NCBI GenBank assembly: GCA_025060635.1 | Contig: JANXBN010000006.1 | Coordinates: 62,001-126,000, forward strand | Direction: 5' to 3' | From: Candidatus Kryptonium sp. | GTDB lineage: Bacteria; Bacteroidota; Ignavibacteria; Kryptoniales; Kryptoniaceae | DNA: 64,000 nt | Shown: piece after piece, positions 18,946 through 29,044 of the stretch | Position numbering within the stretch: the stretch's first letter is position 1 | Layout of the letters: each line of letters starts with the position of its first letter | Translations under genes and position numbers: made by a program | Notes under the pieces: generated by a model | Database searches by the model: none | The model's input: the letters and a program-made list of their open reading frames with translations, nothing else | What the model was told of the DNA's origin: nothing

Positions 18946-19491
18946 TTAAGGAATTAAAACAGCAGCAGCAACAACCGTTGTCCATAATCCAGTTTTATCA
19001 ACCACAGCAGATTGAGTTATATTAAATGTCCTTACGATTTTACCGCTCATTTTCCATACTTGTTCTCTTTCGTCCCAGCTTGTGTTCGGATCAAACTCAA
19101 GTCCAAGCGTCGTTGCAAGCATTGTTGCAGCAAGGTCTTCAGCATATTCTCCGGCTTTATCGTCAGTTTGACCAAAAGCGTGATGCTCTGAAAGATATCC
19201 AAATTGTTCAGAATCAGCAGGTATGGCGACCCCAATTGATGCAGCGATCAATCTGTTAGGCTCGTTGCTTGATTCTTGGCTTATAACGACATGGACAATT
19301 TGTCCTGGCTTGAGATATTCAAGTCCTTTGTTTTTTGGTATTATTTTACATCCAGGTGGAAATATACTTGAGACACGAACGAGATTAAATTGCGCGATCC
19401 CCGCATCGCGGAGCGCCATCTCAAAGCTTGTTAATTTTTCTTTGTGTCTGCCAACTCCTTTCGTCAGGAACATTTTTGTTGGGACATACAA
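18946..19491 (-). CDS. pdaD: Pyruvoyl-dependent arginine decarboxylase
   Basis: 181 residues. The proenzyme cuts itself between Ser41 and Ser42 in [10 protein letters not shown], giving a beta chain and an alpha chain with an N-terminal pyruvoyl group. It turns arginine into agmatine, the first step of polyamine synthesis by the agmatine route. The family is known from archaea and also from Bacteroidota/Chlorobi and chlamydiae. It sits just downstream of tyrS (22 bases); the GC-rich hairpin block follows its stop. Confidence 0.92.
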   Translation of the reverse strand: MYVPTKMFLTKGVGRHKEKLTSFEMALRDAGIAQFNLVRVSSIFPPGCKIIPKNKGLEYLKPGQIVHVVISQESSNEPNRLIAASIGVAIPADSEQFGYLSEHHAFGQTDDKAGEYAEDLAATMLATTLGLEFDPNTSWDEREQVWKMSGKIVRTFNITQSAVVDKTGLWTTVVAAAVLIP

Positions 19492-19513
19492 TTTTACCTT
19501 TCCTCCTTTAAAT

Positions 19514-20743
19514 TTAGTTTTTAATTTTTGGCTTTATTCTTAAAAATTTCCGTTTTCCAACTTTTATGACGAATGATTTTTCAAGAGTGACAACGCTGTC
19601 AATATCGTTGATTTTGTTGCCGTCAATGCTTACGCCACCAAGTTGAATCAATCTTTTCGCTTCGCTTTTTGAACTTGCAAGCCCCGTTTGAACAAGTAGT
19701 TCAACAACTCTAATCTTCCCATCGTTGACATCAATTTCAAATTCTTCAACTTCATCTGGGATTTCTTTCTTAACAAAAATTTTATCAAACTCTTCCTGCG
19801 CCTTATTTGCTTCGTTGAAGCCATAGTACATTCGCACGAGTTCCCACGCTAAACGCCTTTTCAAGTCCCTTGGATTTACGCTCGGGTCTTGAAGTTGCTG
19901 ACGAATTGTTTCAATTTCTTGCGGTGGAAGATCCGTCGTTAAAAGAAAATAATCGTAAATCAAATTATCTGGAATTGACATGGTTTTGCCATAAATTTCA
20001 AAAGGTGGATCATTTAAAGCGATGTAGTTATCAAGTGATTTGCTCATTTTTTCAACGCCATCAGTTCCAACAAGAAGTGGCATCGTTATTATAACTTGTG
20101 GTTCTTGTCCAAATTCCTTTTGTATATCTCTGCCAACAAGAAGATTAAATTTTTGATCAGTTCCACCAAGTTCAACATCAGCTTCAATCGCAACAGAATC
20201 CATCGCTTGCGCAAGTGGATACAGAAGTTCATGAATGCTTATTGGTTCTCCCGATTTATATCTTTTGTTGAAATCATCTCTTTCAAGCATTCTTGCGACC
20301 GTATATTTGCTGGCGAGTCGTATCACATCTTCAAATGTCATCTTCCCAAGCCATTCGGAGTTATATCTTATCTCTACTCTTTCTGGAAGCAGAATTTTCT
20401 TTGCTTGCTCAAAGTATGTTTGTCCATTTATCCTTGTCTCTTCAAAAGATAATTGCGGTCTGGTCTTACTTCGCCCTGACGGATCACCAATCATCGCTGT
20501 AAAGTCTCCGATTATTAAAATTGCTATGTGCCCAAGCTCTTGAAAGTGTCTCAATTTTCTCAATACAACCGAATGACCGAGATGAAGGTCTGGTTTGGTT
20601 GGATCGCAACCAAGTTTAACTTTCAGAGGTTTTCCTGTCTTTATTGATTTTTCAATTTTTCTTACAAGATCGTCTTCTGGGATTATCTCAACAACACCGT
20701 GCTTAATTAAATCCATTTGTTCATTTACGCTCGGGAATTTCAA
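19514..20743 (-). CDS. tyrS: Tyrosyl-tRNA synthetase
   Basis: 409 residues. Class I aminoacyl-tRNA synthetase with the HIGH-type motif [11 protein letters not shown] and KMSKS, tyrosine-pocket region ([22 protein letters not shown]), and a C-terminal S4 RNA-binding domain ([21 protein letters not shown]). The long gap-rich form with these motifs matches the TyrZ-like bacterial type. It precedes pdaD in the same direction and follows smpB by 29 bases. Confidence 0.95.
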   Translation of the reverse strand: MKFPSVNEQMDLIKHGVVEIIPEDDLVRKIEKSIKTGKPLKVKLGCDPTKPDLHLGHSVVLRKLRHFQELGHIAILIIGDFTAMIGDPSGRSKTRPQLSFEETRINGQTYFEQAKKILLPERVEIRYNSEWLGKMTFEDVIRLASKYTVARMLERDDFNKRYKSGEPISIHELLYPLAQAMDSVAIEADVELGGTDQKFNLLVGRDIQKEFGQEPQVIITMPLLVGTDGVEKMSKSLDNYIALNDPPFEIYGKTMSIPDNLIYDYFLLTTDLPPQEIETIRQQLQDPSVNPRDLKRRLAWELVRMYYGFNEANKAQEEFDKIFVKKEIPDEVEEFEIDVNDGKIRVVELLVQTGLASSKSEAKRLIQLGGVSIDGNKINDIDSVVTLEKSFVIKVGKRKFLRIKPKIKN

Positions 20744-20772
20744 TTTGTGTAAATATCATTTTGTTTTTGAAG

Positions 20773-21237
20773 CTATTCTCTATATTTATCCGCATACTTT
20801 CGCTTCAATTCTCGCTGTAAATCTCTTTCTGCAATGTCTTCTTTCTTTTCGTATTTTCTCTTTCCACGGACAAGTGCAAGTTCAACCTTAGCTTTTCCTT
20901 TTTTAAAATAAACTTTCAACGGTATCAGCGTCAAACCGCGCTCTTTAACTTTTGTTGCAAGTCGTATGATTTCATGTTTATGTAGAAGTAATTTCTTGTC
21001 GCGGAGTGGATCGTGATTATGAATGTTTCCATACTCATAAGGGCTTATGTGCATGTTTAAGAGCCACATTTCGCCGTCTTTAATAATTGCGTAACTGTCT
21101 TGTATGCTTACTTTACCTTGGCGGAGCGATTTGACCTCTGTTCCTTTCAATACAAGCCCTGCTTCAATTGTTTCAAGAATTTCGTAGTCGTGATATGCTT
21201 TTCGGTTCGTTGTTATTATTTTGATCTTCTCTTCCAT
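20773..21237 (-). CDS. smpB: SsrA-binding protein SmpB
   Basis: 154 residues. It binds tmRNA and delivers it to stalled ribosomes for trans-translation. The family hallmarks are present: NRKAYHDYEILETIEAGLVLKGTEVKSLR near the N terminus, HISPYEYGNIHNHDPLRDKKLLLHKHEI, and the basic tail (KRKYEKKEDIAERDLQRELKRKY) that mimics the anticodon arm. No ssrA gene is seen in the window. Confidence 0.95.
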   Translation of the reverse strand: MEEKIKIITTNRKAYHDYEILETIEAGLVLKGTEVKSLRQGKVSIQDSYAIIKDGEMWLLNMHISPYEYGNIHNHDPLRDKKLLLHKHEIIRLATKVKERGLTLIPLKVYFKKGKAKVELALVRGKRKYEKKEDIAERDLQRELKRKYADKYRE

Positions 21238-21279
21238 TTGAAGATAATTTTAAAAAAATTAATTCCTAAAGTCAATTTT

Positions 21280-21768
21280 TCATTCTTCACCTTTCACCTC
21301 TATCAGGATAACGCGATATGAAACCAGGACATCTACACCAAGGAAACAAACGCCGCAGAGAACGAGTAAAAGCCCAATGACAAACAAGTAAAGCGGAATT
21401 TCACGAATAAGCGGAGTTGCAAAAAATATATTCAGCCCTATTGCAAACGATGTCAAGACGAAAAATATCGCAGCAACAATATGACAAAGCATCGCATTTC
21501 TTATATACCAGATCCTTTTGATCAAAATATCAATTTGATTTTTTATGCTTAGAAAGCGAACATTCTCTGTGTATTCAAGCTCGCCGTGTTTTACAAGCTC
21601 TTTTATGAGTTTGCGTTTTTCCTCGTTTAGTAATCTTACTCTATTCACAAGCGTTGAATGTCTTGCGTTCAAACCTGATAGAAAGAAAGCGCTTGATGAT
21701 ATCATGATCGCTGGTGACAAGATCGTTTGAATTGCCTGCGTTGCTGTTAAGACGAAATTATTTTCCAT
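21280..21768 (-). CDS. DUF2721 family membrane protein
   Basis: 162 residues with an N-terminal span, a charged helical stretch with NARHSTLVNRVRLLNEEKR (about 34-52), and two C-terminal spans. This layout and the R-H-S/T-x-L-x-N-R motif match the DUF2721 family of unknown function. It starts 2 bases downstream of the apt stop, so is likely cotranscribed with apt. Confidence 0.75.
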   Translation of the reverse strand: MENNFVLTATQAIQTILSPAIMISSSAFFLSGLNARHSTLVNRVRLLNEEKRKLIKELVKHGELEYTENVRFLSIKNQIDILIKRIWYIRNAMLCHIVAAIFFVLTSFAIGLNIFFATPLIREIPLYLFVIGLLLVLCGVCFLGVDVLVSYRVILIEVKGEE

Positions 21769-21770
21769 TT

Positions 21771-22331
21771 TTACATTTCTTGTTCGCTGTCATATTGAAT
21801 GATTGAAAATATATCGTAATTTTTCAAGCGTTCTCTTCCATTCAGGAAGCTTAGCTCAATCAAAAAGCAAATGCCAACGACTTCGCCACCGAGTCGCTCT
21901 ATTAATTTGCATGCAGCTGAAACAGTTCCGCCAGTTGCAAGCAGATCGTCGTGGACCAGGACTTTTTCGCCTGGCTTAATTGCATCAACATGGACTTCCA
22001 TTGCATCAGTGCCGTATTCAAGTTGATATTCTTGCCTTATTTTTTCAGCTGGAAGTTTTCCTGGCTTTCGTATGGGCACAAATCCAGCACCGAGAAGATA
22101 GGCAAGCACTGAACCAAATATGAAACCTCGGGATTCAACGCTTACGACTTTGTCAATTTTAATGTCTTTGTATTTTTGATAGAATGTGTCAATGGCGAGT
22201 TTGAAAGCGTCCTTGTCTTTCAAAAGCGTTGTGATGTCTCTGAAAACAATTCCATCTTTTGGGAAATTTGGAACGCTTCGGATTATGCTTTTTAGCTTCT
22301 TGCTGACCTCGGCAATTTGAATTTCGTTCAT
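21771..22331 (-). CDS. apt: Adenine phosphoribosyltransferase
   Basis: 186 residues. Salvages adenine to AMP using PRPP. Visible motifs are IRSVPNFPKDGIVFRDIT at the N terminus, VESRGFIFGSVLAYLLGAGFVPIRK, and the PRPP loop VLVHDDLLATGGT. One base separates it from the crotonase-family gene upstream. Confidence 0.95.
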   Translation of the reverse strand: MNEIQIAEVSKKLKSIIRSVPNFPKDGIVFRDITTLLKDKDAFKLAIDTFYQKYKDIKIDKVVSVESRGFIFGSVLAYLLGAGFVPIRKPGKLPAEKIRQEYQLEYGTDAMEVHVDAIKPGEKVLVHDDLLATGGTVSAACKLIERLGGEVVGICFLIELSFLNGRERLKNYDIFSIIQYDSEQEM

Positions 22332-22332
22332 T

Positions 22333-23109
22333 TCACCATTTGATTTTTTCTTTTTTTAAAAATGCATTTATACCCTTTTGACAATCTTCCGTTAACCTTG
22401 AAATTGAATTCATCGCTTTGGCATATTCAACTGCTTGGTGTAGCCCCAGAAAATATATGTTTGAAAGCATCTCTTTTATAAATTTAATAGATTCTGGGCT
22501 TGTTTCCGTGGCTAAATTTTCAGCTAACTTAAAAGTAAAGTTTTTCAACTCGTCATCTGGAACTGAATAATTAGCAAATCCGATCCTAACAGCTTCTTCC
22601 GCATCAATTATATTTCCAGTCAGAAGAAGTTCCCTTGCTTTTGCGCCAGAAATTCTCCTTACGAGAAATGCCATCACGATTGCTGGGATGAAGCCAATTT
22701 TAGGTTCGGTGTATCCAAATTTTGCGTTTTCTTTTGATGCGATGATAAAATCGCACACGCTTGCAAGCCCACATCCTCCTGCTAAAGCAAAACCGTTTAC
22801 CATCGCAATTGTTATTTTCGGATATGAAAAAATTTTCAAATAAAGTTGTGCGAGCTTTTCAGCGTCAAGATAGTTCTCATATGAATTTAGGGTTGAAAGT
22901 TTTTTAATATATTCAAGATCTGCACCTGCACAAAAAGAATTTCCAGATCCAGTTAAAATCACACATCTTATGTTTTCCTCCATCGCAAGATCAAATGCTT
23001 TTGAAAGTTCATCAACAAGCTCTGAATTTAGGGCGTTTCTTTTATCGGGTCTGTTCAGAGTTATCGTCGCAATTCTGTCGTTTTTTTCGTAAATGATTTG
23101 CTGAAACAT
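22333..23109 (-). CDS. Enoyl-CoA hydratase/isomerase (crotonase) family protein
   Basis: 258 residues. The crotonase fold motifs are clear: NRPDKRNALNSELVDEL, oxyanion-hole FCAGADLEY, GFALAGGCGLASVCDF and GYTEPKIGFIPAI. Of the two Glu residues used by classical hydratases, the second is kept (TEPKIG) but the first is Gly (GGCGLA). The reaction could be a hydratase of a branched substrate, such as methylglutaconyl-CoA, or an isomerase. Acyl-CoA dehydrogenase, 3-hydroxyacyl-CoA dehydrogenase and thiolase genes follow within 7 kb upstream, supporting a role in acyl-CoA metabolism. Confidence 0.85.
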   Translation of the reverse strand: MFQQIIYEKNDRIATITLNRPDKRNALNSELVDELSKAFDLAMEENIRCVILTGSGNSFCAGADLEYIKKLSTLNSYENYLDAEKLAQLYLKIFSYPKITIAMVNGFALAGGCGLASVCDFIIASKENAKFGYTEPKIGFIPAIVMAFLVRRISGAKARELLLTGNIIDAEEAVRIGFANYSVPDDELKNFTFKLAENLATETSPESIKFIKEMLSNIYFLGLHQAVEYAKAMNSISRLTEDCQKGINAFLKKEKIKW

Positions 23110-23247
23110 CTCTTTTTAAATTTTGTTTCCAACGATTTGAAAATTACTTATTCTGTTTGACAAAATCAATTTTATCAGCGTGATAGTTCGGAATAAATTA
23201 AATTCCCCTTTTTCAGGACGGTTATTTAATCTTTGCGTTCTTGATTC

Positions 23248-24270
23248 TTAAATTTTTAAAACAACTTTTCCGAAGACCTCTCTATCCTCAAGCATCCTGT
23301 GAGCTTCCTGGGCTTCTTCAAGTGGCAAAACCGCGTGAATTACAGGTTTTAATTTTCCATCTGTGAAAAATTTTAATACTTCCATCAGTTCGCTTTTACT
23401 TCCCATGTAAATCCCCTCTATTGACAAATTTTTACCGTAGATGAATCTTAATTCAATTGGAACTTCGCTTCCGCTTGTTGCACCGAGCGTGATTAGCTTG
23501 CCTCCCTTTTTAAGTGATTTCAAGCCTTTCATAACTGTATCAAATCCGACATGGTCAAGGATCAAATCAATCCCTTCGCCTTGCGTTTCAACTTTTAATC
23601 TTTCTTGGAAATCTTCTTGTTTATAATTTATTAAAACATCTGCACCTAATGATCTTGCCTTTTCAAGTTTTTCATCACTTCCGGCAGTTACGAAGACGAA
23701 TGCGTTGAAAAGTTTAGCAATTTGAATTGCTGCGATCCCAACGCCACTTCCAGCAGCGTGAATTAGAACTTTCATTCCTGGTTTTATCCCTCCGCGAGTG
23801 ACAAGCGCATGCCAGGCAGTTAGGAAAACAAGAGGTATTGAAGCTGCTGATTCAAAATCAAGATTTGCAGGAATAGGTAAAACATTTTGAGCAGGCAATA
23901 CAACATATTCAGCATAAGTCCCATCTTTCTGAACGCCGAGTATATGATAAAGTTTGCAGAAATTTTCTCTGCCAGAGACACACTCTTGGCAAACTCCGCA
24001 ACCCATTCCTGGGGAAATCAAAACTTTCTCACCAACTTTAAGGTGTGAAATTCCATCGCCAACTTCTGCAATTATTCCAGCTCCATCTGCGCCAAGTATA
24101 TGTGGGAATGGTATCTTGAAAAGCCCTTTCCTTACCCAAATATCAAGGTGATTTAAACTCGCCGCTTTTAGCTGCACGAGCACTTCACCAGCTTTAGGCT
24201 TTGGCTCAGGAAATTCAATAACTTTAAGTTTATCTCGCCCGCCGAATTCGTTGATTCCGACCGCTTTCAT
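23248..24270 (-). CDS. Zinc-binding MDR-family dehydrogenase/quinone oxidoreductase
   Basis: 340 residues. GroES-like N-terminal domain, then a Rossmann domain with AAGSGVGIAAIQIAK. The structural zinc lobe is present (CGVCQECVSGRENFC), but the usual catalytic zinc ligands are not: the position of Cys in G-x-C-H is N in SLNHLDI, and GHE is replaced by GAD. That suggests an NAD(P)H-dependent quinone/enone reductase rather than a zinc alcohol dehydrogenase. It is separated from the crotonase gene by 138 bases and follows the acyltransferase gene by 13 bases. Confidence 0.8.
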   Translation of the reverse strand: MKAVGINEFGGRDKLKVIEFPEPKPKAGEVLVQLKAASLNHLDIWVRKGLFKIPFPHILGADGAGIIAEVGDGISHLKVGEKVLISPGMGCGVCQECVSGRENFCKLYHILGVQKDGTYAEYVVLPAQNVLPIPANLDFESAASIPLVFLTAWHALVTRGGIKPGMKVLIHAAGSGVGIAAIQIAKLFNAFVFVTAGSDEKLEKARSLGADVLINYKQEDFQERLKVETQGEGIDLILDHVGFDTVMKGLKSLKKGGKLITLGATSGSEVPIELRFIYGKNLSIEGIYMGSKSELMEVLKFFTDGKLKPVIHAVLPLEEAQEAHRMLEDREVFGKVVLKI

Positions 24271-24283
24271 TTTTTGCTCCTTT

Positions 24284-25426
24284 TTAGTATGGGTTTATGA
24301 GAAACACCAATAAAATTATATTCGCTATGGCATATCTCAGATAATCAACTGTGCGATAGTTCCTCCACTTTGCAATGTTTAAAAGGTAGGAGGATAGAAA
24401 CATTGTCATAGCGAGAATCAAAAAGAGAGTAAATACTTGAGGATAGCTCAACATCTCTCTCCAAAACGCAGAGAAGGAAAGAGTGGGATTAATTGGGCTT
24501 CCATAAATAATCATAAGATGAACGACATAAACGAAAAGAGATTCAACACCGAAAACTTGTAATGGATGAAATTTCAAATTTATAACACTTTCAATTCTCC
24601 ACACGATGTAGAAGACGATAATTACAAACGAAAGACGCGAGAAAGAGAGGAACGGACTTGAATAAATCAAAAACTGATTTGGATTTAAAATGATTTCGGA
24701 TAGTGGTTGAAGGATTAGCGTAATTGGGAAAACGAAAAGTGAAATCTTGAGAATTTTGTTGAAAAAGATTTCGGTCTGTTTGGAATTTGCACTTACCATG
24801 AACATATGCCCAATATAAACGCCGAACAAGATATAACCAGCCCAAGGGAAAAGCGGGAATTTTGAACCGTGAAATGTGTTGAGGTATTGAGACAAAAAGA
24901 GAGGTAAAAACTTTGAGAAATCAATCATAAATAAAAGCGGTGAAATCAGGAACACGAAAATTCCAGCCAAGAGAGAAAAGGTGGAAAACTTATTAGCATC
25001 TTTAAACAAAAACAGAGCTAATTGTAGCGATAAAAGAGAAACGCCTATCACTTGCAAAACATCTGAGGAGAACAAAACAGAAAGCACTTCAAAGTTTGAC
25101 TCGCTTATCAATTTTCTCAAGGACAGGTAGGGAAGGTGAAGGAAGTAGCCAAGGAATATAATGAAGAGAAACTTCCTAATTCGCTTTAGAAATTTCTCGG
25201 AAAACCTTGAATATTCTTCAACATATTTCAGCGTCGTGATTGAGAAAGCGAATCCAGATATGAACAAAAACATCGGTGCTGTAAACCCGCGAAAGATCGT
25301 GTAAATTTGGAACGCCAAGGAGGATTTTTCAACTGGATTTAGGAGAGCGTCCGCTGTATGACCGTGAAGCATTAGAAGTATCGCAAGCCCACGAAATACA
25401 TCAATAAATCTCAAACGACCGCTCAT
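24284..25426 (-). CDS. DUF1624/acyltransferase-3-like integral membrane protein
   Basis: 380 residues with about ten membrane spans. The N terminus RFIDVFRGLAILLMLHGHTADALL matches the DUF1624/heparan-alpha-glucosaminide N-acetyltransferase-like family, where the His acts in acyl transfer across the membrane. The substrate is unknown; cell-envelope glycan is a reasonable guess. It overlaps gltX by 4 bases (ATGA-type). Confidence 0.75.
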   Translation of the reverse strand: MSGRLRFIDVFRGLAILLMLHGHTADALLNPVEKSSLAFQIYTIFRGFTAPMFLFISGFAFSITTLKYVEEYSRFSEKFLKRIRKFLFIIFLGYFLHLPYLSLRKLISESNFEVLSVLFSSDVLQVIGVSLLSLQLALFLFKDANKFSTFSLLAGIFVFLISPLLFMIDFSKFLPLFLSQYLNTFHGSKFPLFPWAGYILFGVYIGHMFMVSANSKQTEIFFNKILKISLFVFPITLILQPLSEIILNPNQFLIYSSPFLSFSRLSFVIIVFYIVWRIESVINLKFHPLQVFGVESLFVYVVHLMIIYGSPINPTLSFSAFWREMLSYPQVFTLFLILAMTMFLSSYLLNIAKWRNYRTVDYLRYAIANIILLVFLINPY

Positions 25427-26862
25427 ATTTTAAAAGATCTCTCAATTCTTTGTTTTACTTTATCTTTTCCAAAGTATTCAACGATAAGTGGAAGCTCTGG
25501 GCCGTGTGTTTTTCCAGTCAGGGCTACTCTTATCGGCATGAAGAGGTTTTTACCTTTTATGCCAGTTTCGTTTTGTATTTCTTTTGCTAATTGTTTGAAT
25601 TTTTCTCTGTCTATTTCTGTGTCAAGTTCTTGGATTTTTTGGATAAACTTTTCAAGCACGGTTTTGCTGGTTTCAAGCTTCATTATTTCCTGTGCTTCAC
25701 CGTTTTCAATTTGAATTTCTTCGGTAAAGAAGATATCAACATAATCAGTGATCTGCGCGAGATATTCAAGGTGTGTACGCACTGCTTCAACAATTATTTT
25801 AACTTTTTGAAAGTTTGATACATCATATCCTTTTTCTTTCAAAAATGGGATCGCAAGTTGAGTTATCCTGTCAAGGTCTGAATTTTTGATGTAATGTGAG
25901 TTCATCCAGTTAAGTTTCTTCAGGTCAAAAATTGCGCCTGCTTTATTGACTCTTTCAAGCGAAAACTCTTTTATTAGTTCATCAAGCGTGAAAAATTCTC
26001 TTTCGTCGCCAGGATTCCAACCAAGCAGTGCAATGAAATTGACAATTGCTTCGGGCAGATAACCTTTTGCTCTGTAATCCTCAACAGCGACATCACCTTG
26101 TCTCTTGCTTAGTTTTGTTCTATCTGGATTTAAAAGCAAAGGCAAATGTGCAAATTGTGGTTTTTCCCAACCGAGATATTCGTAGAGGAGAATATGCTTG
26201 GGTGTGCTTGGTAACCATTCTTCACCGCGGATCACATGTGAAACTTTCATATGGTGGTCATCAACTACTACCGCAAGATGATATGTTGGGAAACCATCTG
26301 ACTTTAAAATTATCTGATCATCAAGGACTTTAAAGCTTATCGTCACATCTCCGCGAATTAAATCATGAAATGTTAATTCTCCCCACTCTGGGATTTTCAT
26401 TCTTATTGTTTTAGGTATCCCTTCGTCAAGTTTTCTTTTTACTTCTTCTGGCGATAATCTTCGGCAAGTGCCATCGTATCTTGGGGCTTGTTTGTGTTTT
26501 ATCTGTTCCTCTCTCATTTTTTCAAGTCGCTCTGGAGAGCAAAAGCAATAGTAAGCTTGTCCTTTTTCAACAAGCTCTTGAGCGTATTTTTGGTAGAGTT
26601 CTAATCTTTGAGATTGGATATACGGTCCATAGGGACCACCTTTGTTTGGTCCCTCGTCAAATTCAATTCCTGCCCAATGTAATGTTTCAATTAAATTTTC
26701 TATAGCTCCAGGGACGATTCGGGTTTGGTCGGTGTCTTCTATGCGGAGGATAAATTGACCGTTGTGCTTTTTTGCAAATAAATAGTTGTAAAGTGCTGTT
26801 CTTAAACCACCAACATGAAGAAAGCCAGTCGGGCTTGGTGCAAAGCGAGTTCTTACAGACAC
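25423..26862 (-). CDS. gltX: Glutamyl-tRNA synthetase
   Basis: 479 residues. Class I synthetase with PSPTGFLHVGGLRTALYN (HIGH region), KLSKRQGDVAVEDYR (KMSKS region), and a CFCSPERL/C-R-R-L zinc-type insert. Charges tRNA-Glu; whether it also charges tRNA-Gln cannot be told from the sequence. Its transcript starts downstream of a terminator at 26.9 kb, so it likely has its own promoter. Confidence 0.95.
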   Translation of the reverse strand: MSVRTRFAPSPTGFLHVGGLRTALYNYLFAKKHNGQFILRIEDTDQTRIVPGAIENLIETLHWAGIEFDEGPNKGGPYGPYIQSQRLELYQKYAQELVEKGQAYYCFCSPERLEKMREEQIKHKQAPRYDGTCRRLSPEEVKRKLDEGIPKTIRMKIPEWGELTFHDLIRGDVTISFKVLDDQIILKSDGFPTYHLAVVVDDHHMKVSHVIRGEEWLPSTPKHILLYEYLGWEKPQFAHLPLLLNPDRTKLSKRQGDVAVEDYRAKGYLPEAIVNFIALLGWNPGDEREFFTLDELIKEFSLERVNKAGAIFDLKKLNWMNSHYIKNSDLDRITQLAIPFLKEKGYDVSNFQKVKIIVEAVRTHLEYLAQITDYVDIFFTEEIQIENGEAQEIMKLETSKTVLEKFIQKIQELDTEIDREKFKQLAKEIQNETGIKGKNLFMPIRVALTGKTHGPELPLIVEYFGKDKVKQRIERSFKI

Positions 26863-26895
26863 AATCGCATTTTATACAATTTGATTTTAAATCAA

Positions 26896-26923
26896 AAACT
26901 GCCCTGAAAACTCAGGGCAGTTT
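26896..26923 (-). terminator. Rho-independent terminator after the acyl-CoA dehydrogenase gene
   Basis: Arms AAACTGCCCTGA and TCAGGGCAGTTT with a 4-base loop; on the minus strand a short T run follows. It separates the acyl-CoA gene group from gltX. Confidence 0.85.
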
Positions 26924-26979
26924 GTTTCTTTTGTTTCGGAAACAAATATAGTTAAACGAAATTTGAAATCCAAAGAAAA

Positions 26980-28128
26980 TTATAGCTTCATTTCAAGCAA
27001 TTCTCTTGCGATGATGATGCGTTGAATTTCAGATGTTCCTTCGTAGATCTCTGTGATTTTTGAATCTCTAAGGAATCTTTCAACTGGAAAATCTTTGATG
27101 TATCCATAACCTCCGTGGATTTGGACAGCTTCAAGCGATGCTTCAACAGCAACTTGCGAGGCGAAAAGCTTCGCCATAGATGCTTCTTTGATATATCTTT
27201 CGCCGCGATCCTTTTTCCAGGCAGCGAGCAAGGTTAACAACCTTGCAGCTTCAATTTTCGTCGCCATGTCAGCGATTTTAAATTGAATCGCTTGATGTTC
27301 AGCCAAAAGCTTCCCGAAAGCTTTTCTCTCTTTTGCATACTTTATTGACGCTTCAAGCGATGCTTGAGCGATTCCAAGGGCTTGGGCAGCGATTCCTATT
27401 CTTCCGCCGTTTAAGGTTGTCATTGCAATTTTATATCCAATTCCTTCTTCACCGAGCCGATTGCTCACTGGAACTTTACAATCTTCAAAAACGATCTGCG
27501 CTGTATCTGAACTTCTTATCCCAAGTTTCTTTTCTTTCTTTGCAACTATAACACCAGGGAAATCTTTTTCAACTATGAAAGCAGAAATTCCTTTTGACCC
27601 TTTCTCTTTGTCAGTTTGAGCAAAAACGATCAAGATATTTGCATAGACACCGTTTGTGATGAAATTTTTTGTCCCATTCAAAATATAAAAATCACCATCT
27701 CTTACAGCGGTTGTTCGCTGATTAGAGGCGTCGCTTCCAGCTTCTGGTTCAGATAGGCAAAATGCACCAAGCAATTCTCCACGAGCAAGGCGTGGTAGAT
27801 ATTTTAATTTTTGTTCTTCAGTTCCAAATGTCTCAATAGGCCAACAGATAAGCGAATTGTTAACTGACATAATAACTCCTACTGATGCATCAACTTTTGA
27901 AATCTCTTCCATTGCTAAAACATAGCTTATCGTGTCAAGACCAGCACCACCATATTTTTCGGATGTCATCATCCCCATGAAACCAAGTTCTGCGAGTTTT
28001 TTGATTTCCTCGTGAGGGAATTCTTCTTTTTCGTCCCTTTCGGACGCTCCCGGTAATAATTCTTCAACCGCAAATTTTCTTGCGGTTTCTTTGATCATCA
28101 GTTGTTCTTCTGTAAACTGGAAGTTCAT
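26980..28128 (-). CDS. Acyl-CoA dehydrogenase (butyryl-CoA dehydrogenase type)
   Basis: 382 residues. FAD enzyme that oxidises acyl-CoA to trans-2-enoyl-CoA. Signature 1 ([12 protein letters not shown]) and signature 2 ([20 protein letters not shown]) are present, and the catalytic Glu is in [11 protein letters not shown] near residue 367. It overlaps the hbd gene by 4 bases, so the two are a translational pair. Chain-length preference is inferred from similarity to short-chain enzymes only. Confidence 0.92.
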   Translation of the reverse strand: MNFQFTEEQLMIKETARKFAVEELLPGASERDEKEEFPHEEIKKLAELGFMGMMTSEKYGGAGLDTISYVLAMEEISKVDASVGVIMSVNNSLICWPIETFGTEEQKLKYLPRLARGELLGAFCLSEPEAGSDASNQRTTAVRDGDFYILNGTKNFITNGVYANILIVFAQTDKEKGSKGISAFIVEKDFPGVIVAKKEKKLGIRSSDTAQIVFEDCKVPVSNRLGEEGIGYKIAMTTLNGGRIGIAAQALGIAQASLEASIKYAKERKAFGKLLAEHQAIQFKIADMATKIEAARLLTLLAAWKKDRGERYIKEASMAKLFASQVAVEASLEAVQIHGGYGYIKDFPVERFLRDSKITEIYEGTSEIQRIIIARELLEMKL

Positions 28129-29006
28129 TGCTGTGGTTTGCTATTTTGTTGTTGAGTATAATCGTAAAATCCTTTGCCAGTTTTCCTGCCGAGGTATCCG
28201 GCGGCGACCATTTTCTTAAGCAATGGGCAAGGTCTATATTTGGGATCTCCAAATCCTTCGTAAAGAACATTCATAATTGAAAGACACACATCAAGCCCGA
28301 TCAGATCAGCAAGTGCCAAAGGTCCCATTGGATGGTTCATTCCAAGTTTCATGACATTGTCAATATCTTCTGCTGATGCAACTCCTTCCATAAGACAATA
28401 AATTGCTTCGTTTATCATCGGCATCAAAATTCGGTTTGATACGAAGCCAGGATAATCTTTAACCTCAACCGTCGTTTTACCAAGTTTTTCAGCAAGTTCT
28501 TTCGTAATTCTAAATGTCTCATCTGAAGTATCATAACCGCGAATTATTTCAACAAGTTTCATAACTGGGACTGGGTTGAAGAAGTGCATGCCGATGACCT
28601 TATCGGGTCTATTTGTTGCGGAGGCGATTTCGGTAATTGAAATTGAAGAAGTATTAGTTGCAAGGATCGTTTCCGGTTTACATACGAGATCAAGCGACTT
28701 AAATATGTCTTTCTTGATTTTAACATTCTCGGTTGCTGCTTCAATAACGAAGTCAGCATCTTTTGCTCCACTTTCAAGTGATGTTAGTGTGTTAATTCTG
28801 GCTATCGCTTGCTCTTTTTCTTCCTCGGTCATGACTCCTTTTTTGATTTGCCTGTCCATATTTTGTCTTATCACGCTTATAGCTTTCTCAAGGACGCTTT
28901 TGTTGATGTCAATTAAGTTGACGATATATCCATTTTGGGAAAGGACATGGGCGATTCCACTCCCCATTGTTCCAGCTCCGACGACTGTAACTTTTTTGAT
29001 TTCCAT
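28125..29006 (-). CDS. hbd: 3-hydroxybutyryl-CoA/3-hydroxyacyl-CoA dehydrogenase
   Basis: 293 residues. NAD-binding [18 protein letters not shown] at the N terminus, catalytic-region [14 protein letters not shown], and C-terminal dimer domain with [21 protein letters not shown] and [11 protein letters not shown]. It oxidises 3-hydroxyacyl-CoA to 3-oxoacyl-CoA; with the adjoining acyl-CoA dehydrogenase and thiolase genes it can supply most steps of beta-oxidation or its reverse. Confidence 0.93.
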   Translation of the reverse strand: MEIKKVTVVGAGTMGSGIAHVLSQNGYIVNLIDINKSVLEKAISVIRQNMDRQIKKGVMTEEEKEQAIARINTLTSLESGAKDADFVIEAATENVKIKKDIFKSLDLVCKPETILATNTSSISITEIASATNRPDKVIGMHFFNPVPVMKLVEIIRGYDTSDETFRITKELAEKLGKTTVEVKDYPGFVSNRILMPMINEAIYCLMEGVASAEDIDNVMKLGMNHPMGPLALADLIGLDVCLSIMNVLYEGFGDPKYRPCPLLKKMVAAGYLGRKTGKGFYDYTQQQNSKPQQ

Positions 29007-29044
29007 TGTATGTGCTCCAATTTTGTTTTTAATTTACTTTTCAA

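Noticed and set aside
18831-19025. 64-codon frame across the GC-rich hairpins
   Set aside because: Its Pro/Gly/Arg composition is produced by the palindromes, and its end overlaps pdaD on the opposite strand.
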